The position numbers were made by a program, and so were the translations under genes. A stretch of DNA of 64,000 nt from Desulfobacterales bacterium (GTDB lineage: Bacteria > Desulfobacterota > Desulfobacteria > Desulfobacterales > JAEINQ01): the NCBI GenBank assembly GCA_016342285.1, contig JAEINQ010000026.1, forward strand, positions 1-64,000. The letters are read 5' to 3'. The notes below the pieces were generated by a model. It made no database searches and was not told the DNA's origin. It saw only the letters and a list, made by a program, of their open reading frames with translations. Positions 43,704 to 52,591 of the stretch are shown here, piece by piece (position 1 is the first letter of the stretch; the number at the start of each line of letters is the position of its first letter).

Positions 43704-44591
43704 CTAAAGCGCAAGCGCTTCCTGTTGGGTGGTTTCTTTATCTTCATTCTGAAACAATGGATGTTTACAGAAGGGTTGAATGGCATGGACCATGAAACAG
43801 GCCTTGATGCAGGCCTCGTCACAGGACGGACCGTAGGACAGGCAGCGGCCCTGATCGATGCGCATCACGCCGTCCACCAGGGCAACGGCCTCAGCCGGAC
43901 ATGCCCGGACACATGACATGCAGTGCAGACAACCGCTGGAGCAGATCGCATGGGTTACCTTTGAAGCGTCGAGGCTGCTGCAACGAACGACTGCCCGCGA
44001 ATTTTTTGGAATCAGGCTGATGAGCCCCTTGGGGCAGGTTTTGACACAGTTGCCGCATCCCACACAAAGCTCAGGGTCAACGACGGGGAAATCATTGACC
44101 ATGGTGATGGCTTCAAAAAGGCAGGCCCCGGCGCATTCGCCAAACCCGACACAACCGAATTGACAGTCCGTCGGACCGGCAAAGGCCAGGTTCGCACCGG
44201 AACATACCCCGTAGCCGATGTAATCGTATTTCTTGTAATCCCCTCTTTGGGATCTGGCGCAATGCACCACGGCCACCATATCCTCGACCGCCCCCATCTC
44301 TTTTCCGGTAATTTTTGCCACCGCCTCCGCGACCTCAGCTTTTCCCGGAAAACATAGTGCCGGTGAAACGTCAGGATCGGTCACCACTGCCTCTGCATAT
44401 GCTTCGCACCCGGCAAAGCCGCAGCCGGCTCATTGAGCGCCGGCGAGGACTTCTTTTACCGCCTCCACTTTGGGATTGACTTCAACGGCAAATTTATGGG
44501 CGGCAAGGGCCAACCCGACCCCGAAAAACAGTCCGATGCATCCCAGCAGCGCCAGCCCGCCAAGGGCCAGTTTTATAACCAATGGATCCAT
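43704..44591 (-). CDS. rnfB: Rnf complex subunit B, probable selenoprotein (UGA at codon 54)
   Basis: RnfB takes electrons from ferredoxin and passes them into the Rnf ion pump. From the ATG at 44591 the frame reads a membrane helix (VIKLALGGLALLGCIGLFFG), then VEAVKEVLAGAQ, UGA at 44432-44430, and AGCGFAGCEAYAEAV. The family motif is C-x2-C-x4-C (as in QCGQCGYPGC), and the UGA falls exactly on the first Cys. The frame then continues without change through many Cys motifs (CVGCGNCVKTCP, CLHCMSCVRACP) to 43704, 295 residues in all. A SECIS-like hairpin follows the UGA. Ordinary calling would start it at GTG 44387 and lose the anchor and cluster motif. The alternative is a nonsense mutation. 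Confidence 0.88.
44393..44424 (-). promoter_or_regulatory. Bacterial SECIS-like element in rnfB
   Basis: In the RNA, counted from the base after UGA, bases 6-10 pair with 33-37 and bases 11-17 pair with 23-29, with A30-A32 bulged. The apical loop is CGGGU (bases 18-22). The loop lies 17 bases from the UGA and has G as second base, which meets the known rules for bacterial SECIS elements (loop 16-37 bases away, G among its first two bases). Confidence 0.75.
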
Positions 44592-44612
44592 AATTAACCT
44601 TTTATTACAGCG

Positions 44613-45569
44613 CTAGAATATTGACATCCCGGAAAAACCCATGAAAGACAAGGCAAACAGCCCGGCAACGATAAAGGCAATGGGCAACCCGCGGTATGAG
44701 GCCGGAACATTGGCAAACTCAAGCCGTTCTCGCACGGACGACATCAAAAACAAGGCGATTAAAAACCCCAGCCCGGCCCCCAGCGCCAGCATGAAACTTT
44801 CGATCATGTTGTACTCGTTGTCGGCCAGGATCAGTGGCACCGCAATGACGATACAATTGGCGATCACCAGGACCAAATAGACCCCGAACGCCTTGAACAG
44901 GGCTGGATTGACCTTTCGCAGAACCGTATCAACTCCTTGGACGGTCAAGGAGACCAGCCCGATAAAGACAATGATTTGAAGGTAATCGAGCCGGAATGGT
45001 TTCAACACGAACTGGTAGAGGAACCAACTCATGAGAGAAGCAAAGATGATAACGACGGTAAATGTGATCCCCATGCCGACGGCGGTTGTTTTTTTCTGGG
45101 ATGTGCCGAAGAATACGCAGAGCCCCAGATATTTGGAAAACACGAAATTTTGAATGATCATGGCCCCGATCATGATGGACAACAGATACCCCAGGTAGAA
45201 TTTTTCTACCGTAAATGTAACCGTACCCCCGGATTTATCTTGGGGAACAAGTCCCTTTACCGTTACCACATGGGGCTGGTTATGATTCAGGCTGTCTTTA
45301 AACCGGATGGTGACCTTTTTTCCGTCCGGCGCCAAGGTGACGCCTTCGATACCCAAAAGGATATCCGGATCCGGTTTCTCGGTGACCAGGAAACGAGTAA
45401 GATCATGGATCGCCTCGGCATCGACCGGAAGGGCAAAGGTTACAACGATACGGTCGTCTCCTTTAAACTCGGCTTTTTTGATGATGCCATGCTCACTCTT
45501 ACATCCCCCGATCATCAGGACCAGCATCAGGACGATGAGAGTGCCAACCGTTTTCAACCCCTTTATCAT
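44613..45569 (-). CDS. rnfA: Rnf complex subunit A with N-terminal lipoprotein domain
   Basis: RnfA is one of the two membrane subunits that carry the buried Fe-S site and couple electron flow to ion transport. Residues 126-318 are a complete RnfA (LLSIMIGAMIIQNFVFSKYL, FGTSQKKTTAVGMG, with its Cys in FSKYLGLCVFFG). Residues 1-125 are extra: a lipobox (VLMLVLMIGGC, Cys23) and a beta-rich Ig-like domain (DDRIVVTFALPVDAEAIHDL, VTLAPDGKKVTIRF). Normal RnfA has about 190 residues. There is no stop between the parts, so this is a fusion that places a lipidated domain at the periplasmic face. It overlaps rnfE by four bases and is 21 bases before rnfB. Confidence 0.93.
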   Translation of the reverse strand: MIKGLKTVGTLIVLMLVLMIGGCKSEHGIIKKAEFKGDDRIVVTFALPVDAEAIHDLTRFLVTEKPDPDILLGIEGVTLAPDGKKVTIRFKDSLNHNQPHVVTVKGLVPQDKSGGTVTFTVEKFYLGYLLSIMIGAMIIQNFVFSKYLGLCVFFGTSQKKTTAVGMGITFTVVIIFASLMSWFLYQFVLKPFRLDYLQIIVFIGLVSLTVQGVDTVLRKVNPALFKAFGVYLVLVIANCIVIAVPLILADNEYNMIESFMLALGAGLGFLIALFLMSSVRERLEFANVPASYRGLPIAFIVAGLFALSFMGFSGMSIF

Positions 45570-46195
45570 GCCATATCCTTATTGGTTTTTCGATGGTTGT
45601 ATGCAAATTCCACATAATTGAAAATTGCCATCATGAAGCCGACCAGGAAAAACCCCGCCGCGGGAAGGACAAAAAAGAGCAGTGGCCGAAACCCGAGAAC
45701 GTCGTAGCCGAGAAGCGTTCCCATGCCCAAAAGCTCACGAACCGCTCCCAATAAAACCATGCCGAACAAAAAGCCAAACCCCATGCCGATACCGTCCCAG
45801 AAGGCTGGCACCACACGATTTTTGCAGGCAAAGACCTCCAAACGCATGGTAATAATGGCAAAGGCCACGATGAGCCGGACGAATATGCCCATGGCCTTGT
45901 AAGCAACCGGCATATAGGCGGCCAGGACCAGATCGATCACGGTCACCCAGGTCGCAATGGTTAAGGTATACGTCGGGATTCGAATCCGGGGATGGATGTG
46001 ATCTTTGATCAGCGAAATGGTGCAGCTTGAAAAGACCTGAACAAAAATGACCGCCACCCCCAGGAGCAGGCCGTTCATTACGGTGGTGCTGATCCCCACG
46101 GCCGGGCACATGCTCAAGGCCAGACGAAAGATGGGATTTTCGTTCAACAGACCGTTGATCACCAGCTGAAAATTTGTTTTTGTCGTCTCTGCCAA
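45566..46195 (-). CDS. rnfE: Rnf complex subunit E
   Basis: This 209-residue membrane subunit is the topological twin of RnfA. It shows NPIFRLALSMCPAVGISTTV with the conserved Cys-Pro, IPTYTLTIATWVTVIDL, IITMRLEVFACKNRVVPAFW (second conserved Cys) and GMGFGFLFGMVLLGAVRELL, with about six helices. Length is typical. It lies between rnfG (31 bases) and rnfA (4-base overlap). Confidence 0.96.
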   Translation of the reverse strand: MAETTKTNFQLVINGLLNENPIFRLALSMCPAVGISTTVMNGLLLGVAVIFVQVFSSCTISLIKDHIHPRIRIPTYTLTIATWVTVIDLVLAAYMPVAYKAMGIFVRLIVAFAIITMRLEVFACKNRVVPAFWDGIGMGFGFLFGMVLLGAVRELLGMGTLLGYDVLGFRPLLFFVLPAAGFFLVGFMMAIFNYVEFAYNHRKTNKDMA

Positions 46196-46225
46196 TTTTA
46201 TTGTCCTTGACTTGGAAACGCTGTT

Positions 46226-47140
46226 CTAAAAAGGAACGGGAAGCTGCCTTGACGCGATTGCCCGGTCAAGCAGTTGAATCCGATAGACAAATTTCTTGGT
46301 TGCCCGCTTTAACCCATTGGTCACGGCCACGCTGGAAATGGTCGCACCGGTCAACGCGTAAATGTCTTTATCTTTATAGTGTTTTTCTATGTCGGCAATA
46401 TCTTCTTGAGAAAAGTAGTCTTTTTCCAGCCGCTCGCTTTCCATAAATTTTTTATATTTGTCGGGAAGCGGTTCTTTGACGACTTTCAGTTTTTTCAATT
46501 TTTCAAACGATTTGCCGACAAACTGCTTTTTAAAATACGCCTGTTCGATTTCGCCACCCAAACCCGGGTCTTCTTCATGCTCGATGACTTCAAGGCCAAG
46601 AATCCCAAAATCGGCATCAAGGGCCAACATGGCAGTGATAAATGTTTTAAATCCGGGGAATTCACTGGGGAGCAAATAGGCGATCCTCTTTTTGTCCAAC
46701 GCGGCAATGATCATGGCATCGGCATACCGGGCGGAGGAATCCGAATCCATAACGCGTGACAGCGCAAGCTTTCGGTCTTCGGCTGAAATCGCCTCTTCCG
46801 GTCCCATCTGGAGGCTGTGTTGACTGACAAACTGCCCGGTAAGATCCAGAACGAGCAGTTCATACCCGGTCTTTTCCCCTTCTTGGACAGGAATCATGTA
46901 GCCCAGATATTTTACGGTGCCCTTTTCAATGATGTATCGATAGATCTGCTGCAGTTTCAATTCGGCCGGGGCCGGCTTATCTTTGCCATATCCCAGAAGG
47001 CTGAACATGGTTTTTTGAACATTTAAGTGTTCATTGTGTTTCTTTGCTTCCGCGGTAAAGATATAGGAGACCCCGACCACAATGCCTGCCATGAGGCATG
47101 ACACGGTCAGGGCGATGGTGATTTTGATAATCTCTCTCAT
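46226..47140 (-). CDS. rnfG: Rnf complex subunit G (flavoprotein)
   Basis: The protein of about 304 residues has one N-terminal helix (IIKITIALTVSCLMAGIVVG) and a periplasmic FMN domain. The flavinylation site is YALTGATISSVAV: the Thr of the GAT triplet should carry FMN put on by ApbE. GLEVIEHEEDPGLGGEIEQA is the conserved glycine-rich region before it. It is longer than many RnfG proteins (about 200) through an insertion at about 55-150. The ATG at 47140 overlaps rnfD by four bases; upstream in-frame codons to 47227 belong to rnfD sequence in another frame. Confidence 0.95.
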   Translation of the reverse strand: MREIIKITIALTVSCLMAGIVVGVSYIFTAEAKKHNEHLNVQKTMFSLLGYGKDKPAPAELKLQQIYRYIIEKGTVKYLGYMIPVQEGEKTGYELLVLDLTGQFVSQHSLQMGPEEAISAEDRKLALSRVMDSDSSARYADAMIIAALDKKRIAYLLPSEFPGFKTFITAMLALDADFGILGLEVIEHEEDPGLGGEIEQAYFKKQFVGKSFEKLKKLKVVKEPLPDKYKKFMESERLEKDYFSQEDIADIEKHYKDKDIYALTGATISSVAVTNGLKRATKKFVYRIQLLDRAIASRQLPVPF

Positions 47141-48201
47141 GATGAGGCCCCTTCCGAAAATCGCTTTGGCCTGAACCACTGATCCAATGCGGGTGTCAGG
47201 GGGTTCATGAGCAAAATGGCATAGCAAACCCCTTCCGGATATCCCCCCTTCAGACGTATGAGCACCGTGAGAAACCCGATACCAATACCGAAAATCACCT
47301 GTCCTTTTTTCTGTGTCGGTGAGGTCACATAATCGGTCGCCATAAAAAATGCACCGAGAAGCAATCCACCTGAAAGAACAGCCAGAACAGGATTTCCTGT
47401 AAACATCTTATCACCGCCGAAAACCCAGGTGAATAATGCTGTAGAGGCGATGACGGACAGCGGAATGTGCCAGGTAATATACTTTTTGAAGATGAGAAAA
47501 AGACCGCCGGCCAACAGCAGAAGTCCCGAGGTTTCCCCGATACAACCGGGCCTGAAACCCAGGAAAAAATCGAAATAAATCGATTGCATGGATCCGAACT
47601 GATCCATCATGGCCGCCATGCCCTGGTGTTTTAACACATACAGGGGCGTGGCGGTTGACATGGCATCCACCCCGGACCCCATGGTTCGGAAGATGGCGGC
47701 ATCGCGAATCGGTACGAGCCAGGCGGTTGTCATGGCCACCGGGTAAGTGGCGACCAGAAAAGCCCTTCCGATCAACGCCGGGTTGAAAATATTAAAACCG
47801 AGCCCGCCCATAATGACCTTGGTCACAAAAATGGCCATGACCGCGCCAAGAATCGGCATCCACAAAGGAACCCCCGGCGGAATCACATAGGCCAGCAATA
47901 AACCGGTAATGACGGCACTGCCATCCTTGATCGTAATGGGTCGTCCGAGCATTTTCTCGGATATGGCCTCGGTGGCCACGCAACTGGCAACACTGACCAG
48001 GGTGATCATCAGCGTCTGAAAGCCGAAGATAAAGACCGACAGGACAAGGGGCGGCATCAGGCATGCCACAACGGTCCACATGATCCCGGCCGTCGTCTTG
48101 TCATTTTTGACGTGAGGTGAAACCGAGACGAACAGGCCGGAGGAGCAGCCTGGATTCAATAGGCGTTCTTGGGTTCCTGTTTCAAGCTGTTTTTGCATCA
48201 T
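47137..48201 (-). CDS. rnfD: Rnf complex subunit D (flavoprotein)
   Basis: The protein of about 354 residues is polytopic, with covalent FMN expected at GVDAMSTATPLYVL, where the second Thr of STAT is the acceptor. Other hallmarks are SPHVKNDKTTAGIMW near the N-terminus, TIKDGSAVITGLLLAYVIPP, GGLGFNIFNPALIGRAFLV and ATDYVTSPTQKKGQ. It starts at 48201 or 48198, inside the end of rnfC (20-base overlap). The ORF upstream of that is rnfC read in another frame. Confidence 0.95.
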   Translation of the reverse strand: MMQKQLETGTQERLLNPGCSSGLFVSVSPHVKNDKTTAGIMWTVVACLMPPLVLSVFIFGFQTLMITLVSVASCVATEAISEKMLGRPITIKDGSAVITGLLLAYVIPPGVPLWMPILGAVMAIFVTKVIMGGLGFNIFNPALIGRAFLVATYPVAMTTAWLVPIRDAAIFRTMGSGVDAMSTATPLYVLKHQGMAAMMDQFGSMQSIYFDFFLGFRPGCIGETSGLLLLAGGLFLIFKKYITWHIPLSVIASTALFTWVFGGDKMFTGNPVLAVLSGGLLLGAFFMATDYVTSPTQKKGQVIFGIGIGFLTVLIRLKGGYPEGVCYAILLMNPLTPALDQWFRPKRFSEGASS

Positions 48202-49657
48202 CCTGAGTTTCTTTTTTTTTGTTTGCTCTGGCCTCTTTGAGCCTCTGGGCAGCCCGAATTTCCAATCTGGCCAATCGGATAAATTGAACCAGCGGTCTTT
48301 TGGCGGGACACACATAGGCGCAACTGCCGCATTCGAAGCAATCGTCAACCAGGCCGAATGGTTCGGTCTCCGCCCCCCTGCCCGCTTCAACGTAAATGCC
48401 GATATTGTTCGGCTCAAGCCCCATTGGGCAGGCATCGAGACAAAACCCGCAACGGATGCACGGCCCATAGGCCTGAACGTCGACTTCGTCTCGGGTCAGG
48501 AACAAAACCCCCGGCGTGGTCTTGGTAACGGGCGTATCCAGGCTTGAAACCGCAAAGCCCATCATGGGGCCGCCGATGACCACCTTGCACAGGTCCTCGG
48601 TGGTCCCACCTAGATAGTTCACGATATCGGAAAGGCTGGTGCCGATTTTGACGAGCAGGTTCGCCGGACGGGCAATCCCAGCGCCCGATATGGTAATGAT
48701 ACGCTCAACCAGCGGTTTTCCCAGGGCAACGGCATCGTAAATGGTTTTGGCCGTGTACACATTCTGGACAATAATACCGATGGATGAAGAGCGCTGGCCC
48801 GATGGCCGCACGCGGCCGGTGACACTCTGCATGATCTGGTCGGCCGATCCCTGGGGATATTTGACGGCCAGAGGCTTAACCTCAATCCTGAAACCGTCCG
48901 GTTCACCGGTCTGGGAAATGGCCCGGTTCAACGCCTCGATGGCGTCGGGTTTGTTGTTTTCAACCCCGATGGCACAATATGTGATCCCCAGCACCTTCAG
49001 CAGAATCTTGGCACCCTCGACAACTTCCCTTGAATACTCGAGCATTACCCGATGATCGCAGGTAATGTACGGCTCGCATTCGGCGCCGTTTAAAACAAGC
49101 GTGTCCAGCTTAACGCCCGGTTTGACATTCAATTTGATGTCGGCTGGAAACCCTGCGCCGCCCAAACCCACAATGCCGGCATCGGAAATCTTTGCCAGAA
49201 GCTCTTCCCTGGAAAAATCCCGCCAGTCAACGGGAGAATACGTTGGCTCGACCGCTTGCGGGTCGGTGGCAATGAGCAGGGCCGGCGCCTTTCCTTCCTG
49301 GGGGTGAAGGGTGTTGACCACGCCTTCAAAGGTGCCGCTGACGCTTGCATGAAGGTTTGCGCCCAGTTTCGTTCCCACAGACCCGACAATATCCCCTTCA
49401 CAAACCCGGTCTTTTTTGTCGACCAGCAACTTAAAAAGAAGCCCGGCGTTAGCGCCCATCAAAAGCTGATCGTCCGAAGGGGGCCTGTCATCGCGATGGA
49501 CCACGGACACCTCACACGGCGCCCCGACATGCTGTTTTAGGAAAAGGGAGACCTTGGGCGGATACGGCATCACTTCTACCGGAAAACCGCTGGTTCGGTC
49601 CTTGTTCTCACGCGGATGAACCCCGCCCTTGGGAAAGGTCGCTAATGTTGTCGTCAT
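48182..49657 (-). CDS. rnfC: Rnf complex subunit C
   Basis: RnfC is the cytoplasmic NAD(H)-handling subunit. The 491-residue product has FPKGGVHPRENKD, the FMN/NADH-binding GLGGAGFPADIKLN and LVLNGAECEPYITCDHRVML. A SLBB-like part and two 4Fe-4S motifs follow (CIRCGFCLDACPMGLEP and CFECGSCAYVCPAKRPL). The C-terminal tail is short and Lys-rich. Length is that of the compact, non-enteric form. It is the first true rnf gene, 21 bases after the ferredoxin gene. Confidence 0.97.
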   Translation of the reverse strand: MTTTLATFPKGGVHPRENKDRTSGFPVEVMPYPPKVSLFLKQHVGAPCEVSVVHRDDRPPSDDQLLMGANAGLLFKLLVDKKDRVCEGDIVGSVGTKLGANLHASVSGTFEGVVNTLHPQEGKAPALLIATDPQAVEPTYSPVDWRDFSREELLAKISDAGIVGLGGAGFPADIKLNVKPGVKLDTLVLNGAECEPYITCDHRVMLEYSREVVEGAKILLKVLGITYCAIGVENNKPDAIEALNRAISQTGEPDGFRIEVKPLAVKYPQGSADQIMQSVTGRVRPSGQRSSSIGIIVQNVYTAKTIYDAVALGKPLVERIITISGAGIARPANLLVKIGTSLSDIVNYLGGTTEDLCKVVIGGPMMGFAVSSLDTPVTKTTPGVLFLTRDEVDVQAYGPCIRCGFCLDACPMGLEPNNIGIYVEAGRGAETEPFGLVDDCFECGSCAYVCPAKRPLVQFIRLARLEIRAAQRLKEARANKKKETQDDAKTA

Positions 49658-49678
49658 GGCAGTCCTAACCGTCTTCCA

Positions 49679-50194
49679 CTAAGCCGCTGTGAGTGTTTTT
49701 TCTAGCAGTGCAAGGCCGTATTTCTCCCTGGCCTTGTCAGACATTGCTTCGGGTTTTCCAAATTCCAGCGCATTGGTGGGGCAGGCGACGACACAGGCCG
49801 GTAATTCACCGGCATCGATTCGGTCCATGCACATATCGCACTTCATCGCCTTGCCGGCTTGTGAATCCCATTGCGGAATCTTCCATGGGCAGGCCATGAT
49901 GCAGGCCTTGCAGCCCACACACAACGACGCCACAATATGGATGAGTCCGTCTTTTTCCCGTCTTCTGATGGCCTCGGTGGGACAAGCCTCCATGCACCAT
50001 GCTTTTTCGCACTGGAAACAGGGGACAAACAAAGACGACATCCTCGGTTTTCCATTGACCATTTTCGGTCCCAGGACAACAATCTTTCCCAGGCTCGCCT
50101 CGATGGGGACGTTGTTTTCCGCCTGGCATGCAACCTCACATGCATGGCAGGCAATGCATCTTTGCGGATCCGTGGATATGCAGTAATCTCCCAT
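49679..50194 (-). CDS. Four-cluster 4Fe-4S ferredoxin-like subunit
   Basis: This 171-residue protein belongs to the DmsB/HycB/PhsB-like electron-transfer subunits. Four cysteine groups are visible: CIACHACEVACQ, CFQCEKAWCMEACP, CVGCKACIMACP and CDMCMDRI..CVVACP, giving four 4Fe-4S clusters. There is no signal peptide, so it is cytoplasmic. It lies 49 bases after the molybdopterin oxidoreductase gene and 21 before rnfC. It is therefore well placed to carry electrons between that enzyme and Rnf; the direction is not shown by sequence. GGAGGTAAAAG precedes the ATG. Confidence 0.93.
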   Translation of the reverse strand: MGDYCISTDPQRCIACHACEVACQAENNVPIEASLGKIVVLGPKMVNGKPRMSSLFVPCFQCEKAWCMEACPTEAIRRREKDGLIHIVASLCVGCKACIMACPWKIPQWDSQAGKAMKCDMCMDRIDAGELPACVVACPTNALEFGKPEAMSDKAREKYGLALLEKTLTAA

Positions 50195-50243
50195 ACTTTT
50201 ACCTCCAAAGAGTATATACTTACTTCAAAACTTAAAATCTTGG

Positions 50244-52334
50244 CTATACCGGCCTTACCGTTATCCAGGTATGATCCAAGGCCGGACTTCCGCTGACTTT
50301 GTCGTAGAGGCGTTCCTGCAAGGTGGCGTCGGCAACGCCACGGTTATAGCTGCGTTTGCTTCCTGCTTCCGTGTGCCCGAATCCATGGAGCATAAAGGCC
50401 GCTTCCGGATGAATCATATCGGTGACAAAGGCGCGAAGTTGTCCTTTTCCCGCCTTTGATTCCACTTCTACGGTATCGTTGTTTTTAATCCCCAGAGCTT
50501 GGGCCCGTTTGTCATTGATCCAGACCACATTTTCGGGAACCAGTCCGTTGAGATAGACGTTGTTCTGGGTCATGACATTGGTATGGGCCACGCATCGTCC
50601 GCACATCATACGAAAGGCCCCTTCCTGGGTATCCAGCTTTTCGTAAGGTGGCAGCGACGGGATGTCGGCATCTTCCATCATGCTGGAAATCACTTCGATT
50701 TTGCCCGAAGGGGTTTTGAATTTGATGCCGTCGGTTCGGTCCCAACGGATGGGGGCGTCACTGAGTGAAACAAATCCTTTCTTTTCGAAATCCTCAATGT
50801 TGACGTCCAGGTCCGCCAGTTGGTGATTCCAGATATCCTCAATGGTCTCATAAGGGAAGAACTCCCCGGCACCCAGACGGTTGGCCAGTTGTTTGACGAT
50901 CCACCACAACGGCTTGGTGTCGAATCGGGGTTTGACACAGGCGACCCTCCGGTTGATGGCCGGCTTGAGGCTAGCGCCCATCTGCAGCGGATCGGACCGT
51001 TCCAGAAAAAAGGATTCGGGCAATATCACATCGGCCAGGTCGGTTGTGCCGCCGAAGTTGACATCACTGGAAACGATAAGGTCCAGTTTCTGCAACGCCT
51101 TGAGGTTCGTCCCGCGGTCCGGGTTTGAAAGCAGCGGATCAAATCGAAAGGCGAAAAGGACCTTGATGGGGTAGGGGTCTTCGTTCAAGATGGCATGGGG
51201 GAGCATAAATCCGACCCCATGGCCCTTATCGGCAATGGGGAATTTGTCCTGCCCGCACCCGTCAAATCTTCGCGTATCCGCCATTTCGGGAAATTTCTGG
51301 GATGAATAGGTTCCCAATCCGGCGTCATAACCGGCATCTTTGAGGCCTTTTTTGATGAACAGCCCCCCCTTGGCTTCGATACTTCCCATCAGGGCATTGA
51401 GAATCATGATGGAACGCCTGAAATACACTTCGGTAGGGTGGTGCGAGCCCCTGTAGCCGTAATGGAAAACAACCGATGGTTTGTCTTTGCTCACCTCTCG
51501 CGCCAGTTTAATGATATCGGCCGCCGGAATATCGGTTTCCGTTTCAGCCCACTCGGGCGTATAGGGTTCGACAAAATTGCACAACTCCCTGAACCCTTTG
51601 ACCCAACGGTCCACGTAGACGGCATCATAGAGCTTCTCTTTAATGATTACGTGTATCAATGCATAATTCAAGGCCAGGTCACCGCCCGGTCGAATCATTT
51701 TATAATCGGTGGCCTTGGCAGCGGTAATCGTTACCCGTGGATCGATATAGGTCAGCTTGGCCCCTTTTTCCATGGCCCCGATAAAGGTGTTCATCGCCTT
51801 GACTTCAACCGATTCAAAAATATTTCTTCCATAGAGAACGACGTGTTTGGTGTTTCCCCAGTCTGCATTGATCTGGCCGTCGGTATAGCCGATCATGGAT
51901 CGGCACGCCACGTTGATTGATCCCTTGCAGACATTGTCGTGGGTAAAGTGGTTGGGGGAGCCGATCGCCTTCATGAAGGATTTGGAAATATCTGAAATCA
52001 GGTTGGCCCGTTCGCAGTAGACCGCACTTTTGCTGCCGTATTTAGCAAAGATATCCTTGCATTTGTCGGCCGTGTAATCGAGAGCCTCATCCCAACTGAC
52101 CATTTTCCACTGTCCGGAGCCTCTTTCACCCGTGCGGATCATGGGGCCCTGAACCCGCTGGGTATCATTTAAGGTCCCCACCGCCGCGGCGCCCTTGGGA
52201 CAGACCCCGCCGTTCATGGCACCGACATGGGGATTTCCCCGGACACTGATGACTGTATCATCTTCAACCACCACTTCGATGGGACATCGCACCGAGCACA
52301 TGAAACACAGTGTGTGGAAAACCTTTTTCATCAT
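50244..52334 (-). CDS. Molybdopterin oxidoreductase, cytoplasmic (PhsA/PsrA-like)
   Basis: The 696-residue catalytic subunit of the DMSO-reductase family has an N-terminal 4Fe-4S site (LCFMCSVRCPIEV, GGVCPKGAA). HDNVCKGSINVACRS carries a Cys in the likely Mo/W-ligand position. The bis-pterin domains follow (GRNIFES, DPRVTITAAKATDYKMIRPG, LIVSSDVNFGGTTDLADVIL) and a C-terminal pterin domain (VWINDKRAQALGIKNNDTVE, GFGHTEAGSKRSYNRG). There is no twin-arginine signal, so it acts in the cytoplasm, unlike thiosulfate and polysulfide reductases. It heads the operon with a ferredoxin subunit and rnf. The substrate cannot be named; a sulfur compound or an aldehyde/acid couple are both possible. Confidence 0.9.
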   Translation of the reverse strand: MMKKVFHTLCFMCSVRCPIEVVVEDDTVISVRGNPHVGAMNGGVCPKGAAAVGTLNDTQRVQGPMIRTGERGSGQWKMVSWDEALDYTADKCKDIFAKYGSKSAVYCERANLISDISKSFMKAIGSPNHFTHDNVCKGSINVACRSMIGYTDGQINADWGNTKHVVLYGRNIFESVEVKAMNTFIGAMEKGAKLTYIDPRVTITAAKATDYKMIRPGGDLALNYALIHVIIKEKLYDAVYVDRWVKGFRELCNFVEPYTPEWAETETDIPAADIIKLAREVSKDKPSVVFHYGYRGSHHPTEVYFRRSIMILNALMGSIEAKGGLFIKKGLKDAGYDAGLGTYSSQKFPEMADTRRFDGCGQDKFPIADKGHGVGFMLPHAILNEDPYPIKVLFAFRFDPLLSNPDRGTNLKALQKLDLIVSSDVNFGGTTDLADVILPESFFLERSDPLQMGASLKPAINRRVACVKPRFDTKPLWWIVKQLANRLGAGEFFPYETIEDIWNHQLADLDVNIEDFEKKGFVSLSDAPIRWDRTDGIKFKTPSGKIEVISSMMEDADIPSLPPYEKLDTQEGAFRMMCGRCVAHTNVMTQNNVYLNGLVPENVVWINDKRAQALGIKNNDTVEVESKAGKGQLRAFVTDMIHPEAAFMLHGFGHTEAGSKRSYNRGVADATLQERLYDKVSGSPALDHTWITVRPV

Positions 52335-52398
52335 TTACTCCCTTATTAGTATTTCAACAGACATGACCGATCCTGATTTTCTCAAATCACAGTAAAAA

Positions 52399-52415
52399 AG
52401 CAAAATACGTGCCGC
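52399..52415 (-). promoter_or_regulatory. Sigma-54 promoter of the Mo-Rnf operon
   Basis: On the minus strand CGGCAC-N5-TTGCT, preceded by G and followed by a T-run, has exact -24/-12 spacing. It lies 65 bases before the ATG at 52334. Together with 34283 it brackets the NtrC-type regulator genes. Confidence 0.75.
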
Positions 52416-52591
52416 TTTCTTCTGATTAGCATTCAAAATGGTAACTGCATGAAATGATTCTTAAAATAAAATGCGGGCGATGGTGGGGGCTCCGGATGAA
52501 ACCGAGTTTAAACGATGATGCGCCATGTTTTTATTGCAGTATCTGGCGTCGAACAAAGTCTGACAATGGCACACAATAGGATAAAAAAAGA

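Noticed and set aside
43704-44387. RnfB as a short protein starting at GTG 44387
   Set aside because: This start omits the membrane helix and the first Fe-S motif, which are intact upstream in the same frame apart from one UGA at a Cys position.
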